DNA from: Coptis chinensis
Lineage: Eukaryota; Streptophyta; Magnoliopsida; Ranunculales; Ranunculaceae
Length of the DNA stretch: 64,000 nt
Reading direction: 5' to 3'
NCBI GenBank assembly: GCA_015680905.1
Contig: CM027377.1
Coordinates: 12,796,501-12,860,500 of the forward strand
Translations under genes and position numbers: made by a program
Shown here: positions 1-11,639 of the stretch, piece by piece
Layout: each line of letters opens with the position of its first letter
Position numbering within the stretch: position 1 is the first letter of the stretch
Notes under the pieces: model-generated
Told to the model about the DNA's origin: nothing
Databases searched by the model: none
The model's input: only the letters and a program-made list of their open reading frames with translations

Positions 1-420
1 TTTTCAATCAGCAAAAAAATAGAATCATCATGTACGTTGAACAAATATGAAATTACAGAATCTAAGGGACAGTACTCTAGCCAGTCAAGTTAGAACAGCA
101 ATCATCGCTTGGTGCTTTTGCATTTCGTACACATTCTAAAGTACTATGAATTCGATAACTGGCAGGTGCTAATAGTCTACGAAACACTTCATGTAACAAT
201 TCATTCCATATTATTTGCGAAAGAACACCATTTCATGAGACCAAAAAATGAGTGTCCAACACATTAATCTAATATAAAAGCAAGTGACGTGTACAAAAGT
301 AGTACTTCAAAACTCAAAACAACAAAGCCAAGATCAGACATCATCATATATATGCTTACTTTAAAATCACTTTGAAACGAAAGAAAAAAGTTCAGGTGGT
401 TACATGCTTAGTACAAAATA
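1..420. other. Gene-free AT-rich sequence
   Basis: I see no long open frame, RNA gene or clear repeat here. Confidence 0.5.
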
Positions 421-770
421 TCGTGATAAATATCGAGATTTCAATAAAAAATACATAAATATCACGATATGTTTACAGATATATAAGACTGCAAATATCA
501 ATGATATTTGTGATATTTAGAGATATTTGCGATATTTTTGTGTAGATATCAATTTTATTAAATATTTAACATTATATTTTTAATAAATATAAATTATATA
601 TCATGACATATCAAGAAATATCCACAATATCCATGATATTTATCGATATTTTGGATATATTCATGATATTTGCATATGAAACAATGTCAAATATCTCTAA
701 AAAGGGAATATATCCACGATACATATCCATAAATCAGAGGACGATATTTTGCCATATCCGTATATATATC
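421..770. repeat. Degenerate GATATTT/AAATATC-rich repeat
   Basis: The motif ATATC..GATATTT recurs many times in both orientations, so the stretch is full of short palindromes. It could be the body of a decayed MITE, because both ends carry an ATATC-rich inverted motif, but I cannot fix termini or a target duplication. Confidence 0.5.
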
Positions 771-772
771 GG

Positions 773-1155
773 ATAGGTTCCGTTTACAACACTTTTTATA
801 CAACGTTTTATACAATACCCCCCACCGGACCGTTCAAGATGTTTTAAGGACTAATTTTTTGTGGATAAGATGTTCTCACCATGGATATGACCTCCATAAA
901 AAATCGGATCCTTTGAACATTTCTAAGTTTGCCAAAAATGGGTTACAAAATCTATATTTCTGGACCGTTGATAAAAATTCATAGGTTGAGTGCAATTTTT
1001 CTCATGGTTAGGAGTTTTCAAATGAGTTGAATTTTTGTGGAGATGATCTCCATGGTGTGAAGATCATATCTACAAATAATCAAGGCTTAATTCATATTTT
1101 CAAAGGGTATTGTATAAAACGTTGTATAAAAAGTGTTGTAAACGGAACCTACCCC
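773..1155. mobile_element. TIR element (MITE) inserted in a TA run, copy 1
   Basis: The left end begins TAGGTTCCGTTTACAACACT and the right end is its reverse complement, giving terminal inverted repeats of about 50 bp. The element lies between TA-rich runs (TATATATATC and TATATATATA), so its target duplication cannot be resolved. The right ~200 bp is almost identical to the right end of the element at 10631-11613. It has no coding capacity. Insertion into TA microsatellites recalls the Micron-type MITEs of rice. The superfamily is not certain. Confidence 0.75.
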
Positions 1156-1188
1156 TATATATATATATATATATACCCCAGTTACTTA

Positions 1189-1682
1189 ATCGTCAAGCTC
1201 TATTAAAATTCCACATCATCATCTCCTATTAAACAGGAATTCTTCTCCTATTGAAAAAAATAATTTTAGACTCTTCTAATTAAAACGGGAATCATTTTCC
1301 TATTAAAATGGGAATTCCTCCTTTATTATAAAAGAGAAATTCTAACACTTCTGATTAAAACAAGAATCATTCTCCTATTAAAACGGGAATTCCTTCCCTA
1401 TTGAAAAGGAAAAATCTAGCATATCTAATAAAAATGGGATTTTTTCTCCTATAGTCCTATTAAAATGGAATCACACTTTTAAATTAAATCAACTGTTAAA
1501 ACAGGATCCCTTTCCCATTAAAAATGGGGTTTTAAACTTAATTAAAACAATTTGTTAGGAAATTAAAACAGGTTATTGACAAAAACAGAAATCACGATTT
1601 GTTAGAAAATTTATATATGTATAGTTATGATTGTTGAACAAGTTATTTTTAAAATAGTCGTTGTGTATGCACGGGCCTAGCT
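1189..1682 (+). mobile_element. Helitron-like non-autonomous element, copy 1
   Basis: It starts at an AGCTCTATTAAAATTCCACA block and consists of degenerate alternating units of ATTAAAACGGGAAT and CTCCTATTGAAAAAG. The 3' end has the block GTATAGTTATGATTGTTGA followed by TATGCACGGGCCTAG. The same start and end blocks recur in two further copies. A CTAG-type end without inverted repeats suggests a Helitron, but no clean terminal hairpin is visible. Confidence 0.45.
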
Positions 1683-1726
1683 ACATCAATATCTATCTAT
1701 ATATTAATATTAAAACTCCTACAAAG

Positions 1727-3107
1727 GGTATTTGTCTAGCTCTCTTAAAATTTCACATCATCAACTCCTATTAAAGCAGGAATTCTTCTCCTATTGAAAA
1801 GAAAAATTCTAGCACTTCTAATTAATCATTCTCTTATTATAATGAGAATTTCTCTTCTATTGAAAAAGAAAAAATCTAGCACTTCTAATTAAAACGGGAA
1901 TCACACTTCTAAATTAAAACGGGATCCCTCCCCCAATTAAAAAATGGGAATCATTCTCTTATTATAATGGGATTTATCTCCTATTGAAAAAGAAAAATCT
2001 AGCATTTCTAATTGAAACAGGAATCTTTCTCCTATTAAAAACGGAAATCACACTTCTAAATTAAAATGAGATCCCTCCTCCAATTAAAAATCGGGAATCA
2101 TTCTCCTATTATAATGGGAATTCCTCTCCTATTGAAAAAGAAAAATCTAGCACTTAATTTTTATTTTTATTTTTTGCACGCAAGTAGGGACTTATAAAAA
2201 GAATGTTACATCGAGTGGAGAGAGCTTGCAACTGTATTATGACTTGGTACAAACATCCAGTCCTAGTTAAAACAATAATAAAACCTGTAAAGGATTTCTA
2301 AAGGCTTAATATAACTTACTCTGGTCGGGCTCCAAAGACCCTCCCCGGTTCATAGATGAACCTCTCTTCGCAACAACATCAGCTCCAAAATTTGCTTCAT
2401 GGTAGATGTGTGACAATCTCCAGTGAACAAGTTTTTGGGTTGCTCGTAGCCAACGAGCTTTAAGAACCGAAGGCATTCTATCCCCACTGAAAGCTTTGAT
2501 TGCTGCAGTCAAGTCACTTTCAATCCATAAATGCAACCAACCATTGAGCACTGCTAATTCCGCTGCCAATACAATTGCAAAGCACTCCGTGTCGAAATTA
2601 GTGGTGACCCCTAGGCCATATATATGCTTGAACTCCTATTACTTAGGCAGCATGATCCCTAAAGATAATTCCAGCACCACTAATCCCTCTTGTAATTAAA
2701 ATGGGAATCATTCTCCTATTAAAAATGGGAATCACACTTCTAATTAAATTAAAAAGAGGTCCCTCCTCAAATTAAAAAACATGAATTATTCTCCTATTAT
2801 AATGTGAATTCATCTCCTATTGAAAAAGAAAAATCTAGCATTTCTAATTAAAACGGGAATCCTTCTCCTATTAAAAACCAGAATCACACTTCTAAATTAA
2901 AACGAGATCTCTCTTCCAATTAAAAAAATGAGTTTTTAAAACTTAATTAAAACTATTTGTTGAGAAATTAAAACGGGTTTTAAAGACTTGATTAAAACAA
3001 TTTGTTAGGAAATTAAAACGGGTTAGCGAGAAAAACAAGAATCACGATTTGTTAGAAAATATTTGTATGTATAGTTATGATTGTTGAGCAAGTTTTTAAA
3101 AGAGCCA
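1727..3107 (+). mobile_element. Helitron-like non-autonomous element, copy 2 (interrupted)
   Basis: This is the same family as 1189-1682. It starts TCTAGCTCTCTTAAAATTTC and carries many ATTAAAACGGGAATC units. A LINE tail interrupts it at about 2155-2690. The 3' block GTATAGTTATGATTGTTGAG is reached at about 3075, but the last ~25 bp with the TATGCACGGG motif are missing, so the end is truncated. Confidence 0.45.
2155..2690 (-). mobile_element. LINE 3' fragment with RNase H-like domain
   Basis: On the minus strand, 2569-2306 encodes 87 residues typical of the RNase H domain (RVT_3) at the end of plant LINEs: a WIESDLTAAIKAF motif and, near the end, HIYHEANFGADVVAKRG. An A-rich tail (T-rich on the plus strand) lies at about 2155-2178, where the element should end. 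The piece is 5'-truncated and sits inside the Helitron-like copy 2. It is dead: no reverse transcriptase or endonuclease is present. Confidence 0.65.
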
Positions 3108-3565
3108 AATTGGTACTTAATTAGTTGGGGAAGATGAACACAAGGGTTCAAAAGTCATTTCTTTGGTAATTATTTCAAGAAACAAGGGTACGTAGTTTGG
3201 TTAAAATTTAGGGTATGTTACAACATGTTTTAGGGCAATGCAATTGTAACTGTCGATTAGAATCAACCGGATGTTAACACGTGTCATGTACTCCATAAAC
3301 ATGAAACTGTGTCTTGCAAAGTCAAGGGGCTATTTACGTAATTTTACAGTTGAAAAAATAGTTGGGGCATTTCAGCAGGAGATGATGGTCACGATGCAAC
3401 TTTGTCTGAGATGGCGAGTTAGTCTGGGGGCAATGCAAGTCTAATTTCCTTGAGGGGACAAATCTAATTTCATTTTCAAATGGGGAGGTAAGTCTAATAT
3501 TTTAGCTGTAATATTTGTTTCGTAAATTTTTATTGGTATTTGATGTGAATGCAATTACAATGAGT
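3108..3565. other. Unassigned segment between repeat copies
   Basis: This segment differs from the ATTAAAACGGGAAT repeats on both sides and has no long open frame. It may be an older insertion or host sequence. Confidence 0.35.
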
Positions 3566-4167
3566 ATTTTTTTAGCTCTCTTAAAATTTCACGTCATCAA
3601 TTCTCATTATAATGAGAATTCTTCCCCTATTGAAAAATAAATAAAATCTAGCACTTCTAATTAAAACGGGAATTTTTCTCCTATTTAAAACGGGAATTTT
3701 TCCCTTATTGAAAATAATCGCATTTCTAAATTAAACGGTAATTTTTTTCCTATTGAAAATGGAAATCACTATTCTATTTAAACGGACCGGAAAAAATGGG
3801 TTATTAAAGCTCCCATTTAATGGGATTTAATCAAGATAAATATCGAAATAGTCTATGCATATGCACGAGAATTCATCACCTATTAAATCACACTTCTAAA
3901 TTAAGTACAAATCTTTACCCTTACAAACGGGTAATTTAAACTTCCAGTTAACAAGTTTTAAAAATGATTTTAAAACTTAATTAAAATAATTTGCTAATAA
4001 ATTAAAACGAGTTTTTAAGACTTAATTAAAATAATTTGTTATGAAATTAAAACGGGTTAGTGACAAAAATAAGAATCACAATTTGTTAGAAAAATTTTAT
4101 ATGTATAGTTATGATTGTTGATCAAATTTTTAAAAGAGCCGTTACGTATGCACGGGTCTACTTTCTA

Positions 4168-4172
<5 letters not shown>
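3566..4172 (+). mobile_element. Helitron-like non-autonomous element, copy 3
   Basis: The start block TTAGCTCTCTTAAAATTTCA matches copy 2. The 3' end has GTATAGTTATGATTGTTGA, then TATGCACGGGTCTACTTTCT and a final CTAGT beside a TA run. A second TATGCACGAG motif near 3857 suggests an internal fusion of two copies. Confidence 0.45.

Positions 4173-4213
<41 letters not shown>
4168..4213. repeat. (TA)n microsatellite
   Basis: An uninterrupted TA run of about 23 units lies between the Helitron-like copy 3 and the left arm of the inverted repeat. Confidence 0.95.
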
Positions 4214-4216
<3 letters not shown>

Positions 4217-4234
4217 CGCCCTGCTCTCGAATTT

Positions 4235-4391
4235 AACGTCTTTACTTTTACTTAAAACCGAAATTTTAAAATACGAAATATACTCTCACGAAGGGTTTTC
4301 TCATGACTCGCTCCTTCTCTCTCCGAAGTCCAAACTTACCGTGACTATTTCCCTCCCTCCTCCTTGTATTCTCTTTCTCTCTCTCATGGGG
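4235..4391 (+). repeat. Left arm of ~150-bp inverted repeat
   Basis: It contains the blocks TCTCACGAAGGGTTTTCTCA and TCCAAACTTACCGTGACTAT, which reappear in reverse complement at 10430-10588. Confidence 0.85.
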
Positions 4392-4799
4392 ATCTTCAAT
4401 CCATTAGGGAAGAACTCAGCTTCAGCAGAAATGTTACGATCTTTGGATCACTAAAACCAAGATGCATGTTGTCATTTGATCTCCCATCAGCAGTGATAGT
4501 GTTTTTCTAATTGGGATTAGGCTCCCTCAAAATGATATGACTATCTTGGATCAGTGCGCGTCCCTCACCAAATATGAAATCAATTGTGCCGGAGATTTTA
4601 CAATTTTTGTAGAACTAACGGCAAGTATGATAGTATAGAGTGTCTTGATACCCTTGCATTCTGCAGTTGTACAAAGCGGAAAAATCTGATTTGGAGTGGA
4701 AAGCAACAAAATTGTTCACCTTCGTGGACCAAAGAACGCTTTGAAACCCATTGAACTCACTATGAAACCGTCTCCGACAACCGCTACAACAAAATGTGA

Positions 4800-5580
4800 T
4801 AAGAGCATTTAGTAATTGAAAAGAAAAAAGGACGGAAAAACCTTACTCAAGGGATACCCATTCAGAATTGTATATCAGTTCAATTCACAGAAAGTGGCAG
4901 TCCTCCAAGTTTGGGTGTTATTGATTTTTTTGTTGTCACTCACTATCACAACTGTTTCACTAGGACCATGTGTTGTATGTGAAAAAAGAAAACAATAAAG
5001 AGACAAGGACAGCAGTAATAAGGAACAACCAAGGCGCGTATTAGGCTGTCCTTAAGAAAAGATTTTGCTCCTTCCAGTGGTGCAGAAAGGCAGCAGTGGC
5101 GTCTTCCTCACATGATTCAATGGTGTACAGTAGCTTGACTTTGTACTAAAACAAACTACTCTCTAAAATAACAATATAATACTCTCTGGTGGCTTAGTAA
5201 GAAGAGAAGAAGAAGAAGTGGGATGCGAGTTTTCTGTTTCTCTGAGATAGTGTGTTTCTCTGTTGAAGAAGACGAAGAAGACTTTTAATTGGTTAATCCA
5301 CTACCCACTAGATACAACAATAAGCCCAAGCCCAAGCCCGAACCCAACCGACGCGGCTCGGTGTGGTGCGGGCGGGCGTGCGTATGTGGCTTTGGGTGAG
5401 TCCTCCCTCCTAACACAAAAGCATTTGTACCCTAAGGGCACACCCTTATGGTAGAGGAATGTTTCATATACTTCACTTGCTAGTGGTGGATAACCAATGT
5501 GGGACTATCTATTATGCACTAAAGTGGAGAGAACACACTTTGTTTCATCTCCTCCACTTTGCACACACACACACTAGTAT
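4800..5580. other. Non-coding insertion or intron inside the pectinesterase pseudogene
   Basis: This stretch separates two adjoining parts of the catalytic domain. It is longer than most PME introns and holds the direct run AAGCCCAAGCCCAAGCCCGA, a block AACCAATGTGGGACT, and a short (CA)n. No termini or coding sequence were recognised, so it may be a decayed insertion in or near an original intron. Confidence 0.4.
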
Positions 5581-6252
5581 TTAGAAATACTCAAGAGATC
5601 GATTCCAACACCATGCATCTTCATAAATGAAGATATTAATCGCTGTTTCAAGAATTGTTACTTTCTCATGATACTGCCCAGCCTTAACATAGATTATGAA
5701 TCTTCCTTCAGTGTTCTTTGGGTAAGCGGAGATAGCCTCAGTAATAGTCTCAAATTGCCCACTTCCATCCTTGGCTACAACTACATTCGGTGTCAAGTGT
5801 GTGTTTTTGAATGCCAAAAGCCTACGGTCTGCTGTTGAGAACCAAGCAGGGTACCCATCCTTGTCGACCTCAACATTAAGAAGTCACCTAGAATTCTGGT
5901 TTATCTTAACTGGAAACTCAATACTATTGACTTTGCTAAGGATTTGAGAAATCTCATCGACGATGGCGAGTGCATTAAATGTTATTTGAGTAGCATTCAT
6001 GAGCTCGTCTTGCATAGTTTTCTGCAGCCCTGGTTTTTCTAGCAGGTCATCCAAGCACGTTGTTTTGAGTGCAATAACAACACTCGACCAAGTCTTAAGA
6101 TCATCAACACGGTCGCTCATCATGTCAAAATTACTATGTTCAACTACAGATATTGCCGCTTGAAGTCTGTAGGTGGTGTATAGTAACAATTCACTGCAAC
6201 CATCAAGTAACATTTTAGCAAAGGAGGTGGTAGTGTCTTTCCCCAGTGCACC

Positions 6253-9200
6253 TCTAAGACCCCAAATTATTTTTATATTATTTTGTAACAATATTTAGTA
6301 TTTTGGAATTTGATATTTATTTCCTGGTCAACGTGCTAGTAAATTAAATGTGGGTTTGACTTTTTGATAGAAAAAGAAAAGAGAGAAAACAAGTATTTTG
6401 AATTTTGAATGTTGTGTAGAGATTTTTAATATTCGGAAAGTTTCCAAGTAAAGATGAAACAAGATATTAATACAAGGTATATAATAGATATACTATTTTT
6501 AATAGAGAATAATATTCTATAGTTATGAATAGATATATTTGGTAAAATAGAAAGTTTCTAAAAAGTTAAGCATAATATATGGTAGATAATTTTTGGAATG
6601 GAATGGCTTATCATAAATTCAAGGTTTTCTTAAGAATTAAACAATTTTAACTAAAAGAAAGAAGAAGGAGAAGGGGCGGATTCGTGCGTCTTCGATCTAG
6701 CTAGCTTGGGATCGGTTTTCTTTTATATGCTAAATACTCTTTTTCCTGATACTAGAGGTGAGTAGTTATATTTTTAAATCTATTTCACCGAACCTACGAG
6801 AAGAAAAAAAAAAGCTTTACTGTCAGAGTTTCGTTTCCGCTCAGTATATATTTTGTTCTGCTTACTGTCGATATTTTCATCCCGTCGAATTGTTTTAAAA
6901 GTTAGCATATTGTTTTGCCGACTGTGAAACTCTGGAATTTTTATTTGTTGAAGCTTATGGGCTGTTAATGGCGGCTAAAGCCCAAAGAAAGAATCGCCAT
7001 GTAAATGATTTGAACTTGTATATAGTTTGTTTTGGTTGATTGCATGGGTTGTTGGTTGATGTCGGGGGATTAAGGGATTGATGTTTGGTTGTTAGTTGGA
7101 GAGTGGGGGTTGTTGGGAGCTTGAAGAAGTTGTTACTAGCGGCGCAATCCAGTTTGGGGGAAGAGTGTTGGATGTAATGAAATCGAGTTTTGTGTTGATT
7201 AAAGTTGTAGGGTTTTTTGTTTGGATTAAAATCGATGGGTTTATGGTGGCCAGAGTTGGGTGTTTGATGGTGGCTGATTGGTGGAAACTCCACTAGGGCA
7301 GTAATGGAGTCAAACTCGGTTTTGGGATGTGAGGGGAATCGAGTTTTGGTTATGTCTACAGGTTGGGTTTTTCTGGTGGTTCAAATCCGAACTGTTCCGT
7401 TTAGTTTTGGGAGTGTCGGAGGGTGGAACTCGTGGTGGCTGGTGGTGGAGGAGAGCTGCTAGTGAGGAAGACGACCTCTTAGTTTAGTTGGGCCTTAGTT
7501 TGTTTCTTTGGGCCGAAACAAAATTAGTTTGTTTCTTTGGGCCGGTTTCTATTTTTGTTTTGGGCTGGTCCATATGACTTAAAATGGGTCCAATTGAGTC
7601 TTTAAGTTGTTTAGACTTTTGGGCCTTGTTTCGGTTAGTTAGATTAGGACCATGGGTTAAAGTGTTTTACATATGGGTTTGTGTCAGGACCTGTTTGGTG
7701 AACATCGGTTTGGGACTGTTGACTGTTGGGCTTGACCTGTTGACCCGTCAACCATTTGACTGTTGACCGTTGACTGTTGACTTTGTTTACTTTTATATAT
7801 ATATATATATATTAAATTTTATGGACTAATCAAATGGTAGCATGTTGTTGTGGAAGCATCTATAAACTGTTTTGACATTATCTAAGAAAGATTTGATGTT
7901 GATATTGTGAAATTGTTGACACGTGACAAGAGTGAGATTTTAAGAGACATGATATTCTTAAAATGCTATAAAAAATATATTATGCGGTACATTTGGAGCA
8001 ATTGTGATATTTTATGGTATGTTGAAATTGTTATTCTGTTAAATGATATGATATGTTAGGATATATATTAAATGCAATATTTTTGATAAATAAATATAAA
8101 CGCTCCGTCCTTTATCTCTGAGAGCTGCTGCTATGAGGTATTATAGTATTTGTGGATATTTCCAAAAGGATTGTGGTTTAGTGCAATATATTTTATTTGA
8201 CACGTGAAAGAATGAAAATAAAAGGTATTGTGATATTTCCAAATATGGTGGCTTAGTGCAATAATTTTATTGGCACCTGATAGAGTGTGGAATGATTATG
8301 AGATATATATGTATGATACCTGAATAAATTATGTAATGAAAATCCTAGAACCTAGCTACCACAACTCATGTGATTTGGCATTTGTGTAGGGCGGATGTGA
8401 TATGATTGGCCCTTGTGTAGGGTGTATGTGATGTTGATTGACCATTGTGTAAGGCAATCGTAGCCGAATAGTGGATTGATTTTCTCATTCGCAAAATTAT
8501 AACGAAACGCACGATATTTTATGCCAAATAATGGCAGTACCCACATAATGGCATTCGTGTGGGGGGTTACCTGGTATGCGATATCCCGTTTAGGGTAACT
8601 ATACACGGAATAGTTCATTATGTGAGGGGAGGCATGTAGATGTACATGTTCGGGATTGGAAAGCGATTGTGGTAGTCATAAAAATTAGGTAAAACATAGA
8701 GACGACGTGATTTTATAGACACTTGAAGAAACTTTAAACAATAATTGTGATGATATATCAAAGTGTACGTTAAATTTATAATAAATGATTGATTGTAGTT
8801 GTGAAATTGGTTTAATGGGACGATTGGGATTAGGTATATGATATGTTTATTTTATTGTAAATTATTTTGCATTCACAAAGGTTTTGCAGAAGGGTGGGTT
8901 GAATTGATTATTTATGCGGGTGTGACGCATTCTGTGATCAGGCCTACACCCATGTAGGTATAGAGTAAGTTTTAGTTTTGTTATTTTATTATTAGATGTA
9001 GTTAATATAGTACGGTTGGAAGCTAAGGCTCCTATGTGGAGAAACTGAATGTCTTATTATTATTGAATTAGAAGTTAAGGCGCCTCAGTGGAGGAACTAC
9101 CTGCCTTAATTATTGTAATTAAGAATATTGTATTAGTCGTTAGAAGTTAAGGTGCCTCGGTGGAGGAACTAACTGCCTTATGGATTGTGTATATATATGT

Positions 9201-9842
9201 ATAAGTACATTTTGTATTTTAGGGCTACTCATACCAGCGTTGTTTATAATGCTGACCCAATTTGCATGTTTGCTTAACGGGTGTGTTCATAAAATGAACA
9301 CAGTTGATAATTAAGTCTTGACAGGATTAGTGGAAGAAGGTTGATTGCTACTTGTGGTTCGCGTTAGCGTCTTATTACAGGATATGTTTTGTTTTCCCTT
9401 GAGGTGCAATAGATTTTTAATTGAGACAATATTTTTGTATTTTCAGTTGTAATTATAATTAAAGAGTTGTTGAAAAGAAATTTATAAGTTAATCATATTT
9501 GTGAATTTTTGTAATGAAGATGACTTTTGTTTATTGGGTTAGTTAGACTTTACCCCCCCATTACTAGTTGCAATTAGTGTTATCTCCCCAATTGAGGTGA
9601 TCTAACGGCCGATTTCTTCATCCGAAAAAAAAAAAAAAAAAAAAAAAAATCATCTCGTAACCGTTGGATCTTGCAATTGGGGGGGTATCACTAATATAAA
9701 ACCGGGTAAGTCTAACTAACCCTTGTTTATTTTAAATTTTTTTATGGGTTGTTTGAAAGTTGAGAGTGCATCACATCTCGAAAATTGAAGAGTCGAGAAC
9801 AAATATTGTTTTTCTAATTTTGTCGAAATTCGGGGTGTGACA
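6253..9842 (+). mobile_element. Solo LTR, probably Ty3/gypsy, 3.6 kb
   Basis: The segment ends in CGAAATTCGGGGTGTGACA, a usual 3' end for long plant Ty3/gypsy LTRs, and begins with a matching AAGACCCCAAATT block. A perfect 5-bp target duplication, GCACC, flanks it at 6248-6252 and 9843-9847, and the host sequence on either side is continuous pectinesterase pseudogene. There is no primer binding site, gag or pol, so this is a solo LTR left by recombination. It contains a ~45-bp direct-repeat motif near 9020-9180 and a younger MITE. Confidence 0.8.
9536..9722. mobile_element. Mutator-type MITE (187 bp) nested in the solo LTR
   Basis: The terminal inverted repeats are GGGTTAGTTAGACTTTACCC on the left and its near reverse complement on the right. 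A perfect 9-bp target duplication TTGTTTATT flanks it at 9527-9535 and 9723-9731, which fits the Mutator superfamily. The centre is an A-run. It inserted after the LTR did. Confidence 0.85.
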
Positions 9843-10429
9843 GCACCAAACTTCTCCCAAGCCTTGGTTACCTCTTCTTAAGCAGCTTGAAAGGTAGCTT
9901 TCATGAGGTCCTTTAATTTAGGGTGATGTTGGACTAAGTGTATTCAAGAAAGTTTCTTTGTAATCCATTGGATCACAAAGAGTTTCAACAGCTTTCATTC
10001 CAGTTGATAAACCACCATTGCTTTGATGAGAGGTCTTGCCACTGCCATGATTTATAGTGACAACAATGCTTACAATAACACCAACAACAAAGATGATTGA
10101 GATACCAGCAGCAAGCACCCTGCCCATGATTTCTCCTCCTTATACTGCAGATCCTCCTCCAACTTTTCTGTTTTGAGGTGGAAGCGAGAAATCGAGAGGA
10201 GAGGGATTGTGGTTATGACTTCTCTTTGGAAAAGAGAATGTAGTGGTGTTGTTTATAAGGTGCGAAAACACACCATTTTTAGGTGCAAGCGATCCTAGTT
10301 TAAATTTAGATTGTTGATATATGTTTGCGCCTTTGTCTATAGTTGTGTTGCTCAAACGTGAGTTGGTATGTCATTAGAGAGAATGAAAGAGTCTGTACTT
10401 TTGAGTCTTGACATATCTATAATTATATT

Positions 10430-10588
10430 CCCCAAGAGAGAGAGAAAGAGAGTACCAGGAGGGAGGGAAATAGTTACGGTAAGTTTGGACTTCGGAGAGA
10501 GAAGGAGCGAGTCATGAGAAAACCCTTCGTGAGAGTCTATTTCGTATTTTGAAATTTCCGTTTTTAAGTAAAGTCCGTAAACGGACGT
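10430..10588 (-). repeat. Right arm of ~150-bp inverted repeat
   Basis: This is the reverse complement of 4235-4391. It lies about 300 bp upstream of the pectinesterase pseudogene start, so it could be part of that gene's original leader. Confidence 0.85.
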
Positions 10589-10630
10589 CTGTCATAACCT
10601 GGAAATCATAAAAGTATATATATATATATA

Positions 10631-11613
10631 GGGGTAGGTTCCGTTTACAACACTTTTTATACAATACCCCTTGAAAATATGAATTAAGCCTTGATTCCTT
10701 GTAGATATGATCTTCACAAGGTTTTGCACTTCACACCGCCCATTTGAAATCTGGTAGTATGTAGTATGATACTTATTGGTTGTAAGTTTTGTACCTTATG
10801 GCTTATATCATTACAAACTCAAAGTGAAATTGAATATGGATTAAAACTATCCAGATTAGAGGATAAGAAGAACTCGCTTGTGAAAATCTACGCGATAGCA
10901 AGTTCTTCGCAGTAATCACTAAAACAATTGAAAAGCTTGGGCTTCAATTTTGATTTTTTTTTTCTTCTGTTTTGTTGGAAATAATAATAATAAAATAAAA
11001 GCATGATAGAGATGGAGTGAGAAAAGACGGGAGAGGAGTTTGCTTCATCTGGTAGGTAGGACATGTTCATCTCTTCTTCTAAGTGAGAGAGAAATAAAAA
11101 GGATAAAAATAGGATTTCGTATGAGAGAGAGAGAGAAGAATATGAAGAATTGACGACCAACATTTTCAACAAAAACATTCAAGAGTGGGAAAGAGAGAGG
11201 CACGCCAGCGTGAGAGAGGAGAATATTAGAGATGGAGAGAGAGAGAGGAGAGTTACAAAGAAGAGAGAATATTATAGGTTTTTCTTATTGGTTGGTTTTT
11301 TATTTGGAGTGCGAGTGGGGTTTTTACTTTCCTTTCTCACATGAGATCCCTCTGATTTTTGCTAAGTCCGTATAGACGTCCGCATGAAGTAGTCCGCTTA
11401 AGAGCCAACCTATATTTCTGGACCGTTGATAAAAATTCATAGGTTGAGTGCAATTTTTCTCATGGTTAGGAGTTTTCAAATGAGTTGAATTTTTGTGGAG
11501 ATGATCTCCATGGTGTGAAGATCATATCTACAAATAATCAAGGCTTAATTCATATTTTCAAAGGGTATTGTATAAAACGTTGTATAAAAAGTGTTGTAAA
11601 CGGAACCTACCCC
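10631..11613. mobile_element. TIR element in a TA run, copy 2 (longer)
   Basis: It starts GGGGTAGGTTCCGTTTACAA and ends in the reverse complement. The inverted repeats extend about 100 bp, and the left one lacks a ~12-bp piece. TA repeats lie on both sides. Its right ~200 bp matches copy 1 (773-1155) almost perfectly, but the interior (about 10735-11400) is unrelated to copy 1 and carries GA-rich runs and a motif, AAGTCCGTATAGACGTCCG, that resembles the outer end of the inverted-repeat arm at 10570-10590. The interior may be acquired sequence. No credible protein is encoded. Confidence 0.75.
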
Positions 11614-11639
11614 ATATATATATATATATATATTTACCC

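Larger units (their letters stand above)
4395..10127 (-). pseudogene. Pectin methylesterase (type I, PMEI-PME) pseudogene, interrupted
   Basis: The minus strand reads from ATG at 10127: a membrane anchor (MGRVLAAGISIIFVVGVIVS), the start of the PMEI pro-region with Cys at LCDPMD, and then a break at about 9918, after which the frame is shifted and stopped. Past the solo LTR, 6252-5884 gives the PMEI helical bundle. The sequence at 5880-5581 gives the linker and the first PME strand segment (VVAKDGSGQFETITEAI). The 4800-4395 segment continues the catalytic domain in pieces, with recognisable VVGDGFI, QDTLYYHT and GTIDFIFGE blocks. The last two carry residues around the catalytic Gln/Asp positions of family CE8. 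A functional enzyme would de-esterify wall homogalacturonan. Here several frame breaks, two insertions and a missing C-terminus make it non-functional. Confidence 0.85.
4235..10588. mobile_element. Pack-MULE-like inverted-repeat element carrying a pectinesterase gene
   Basis: Arms at 4235-4391 and 10430-10588 are inverted copies of each other at roughly 85-90% identity by eye. Between them lies a minus-strand pectin methylesterase gene copy from upstream region to catalytic domain. The catalytic reading stops exactly where the left arm begins. Long inverted repeats around a host gene fragment are the hallmark of a Pack-MULE. I find no 9-bp target duplication, since both outer flanks are TA-rich, so an inverted duplication of the gene's own upstream region is an alternative. 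A solo LTR and another insertion have landed inside. Confidence 0.5.

Noticed and set aside
7096-7296. Gly/Val-rich open frames on both strands
   Set aside because: They lie inside the solo LTR and show no domain, so they are taken as non-coding LTR sequence.
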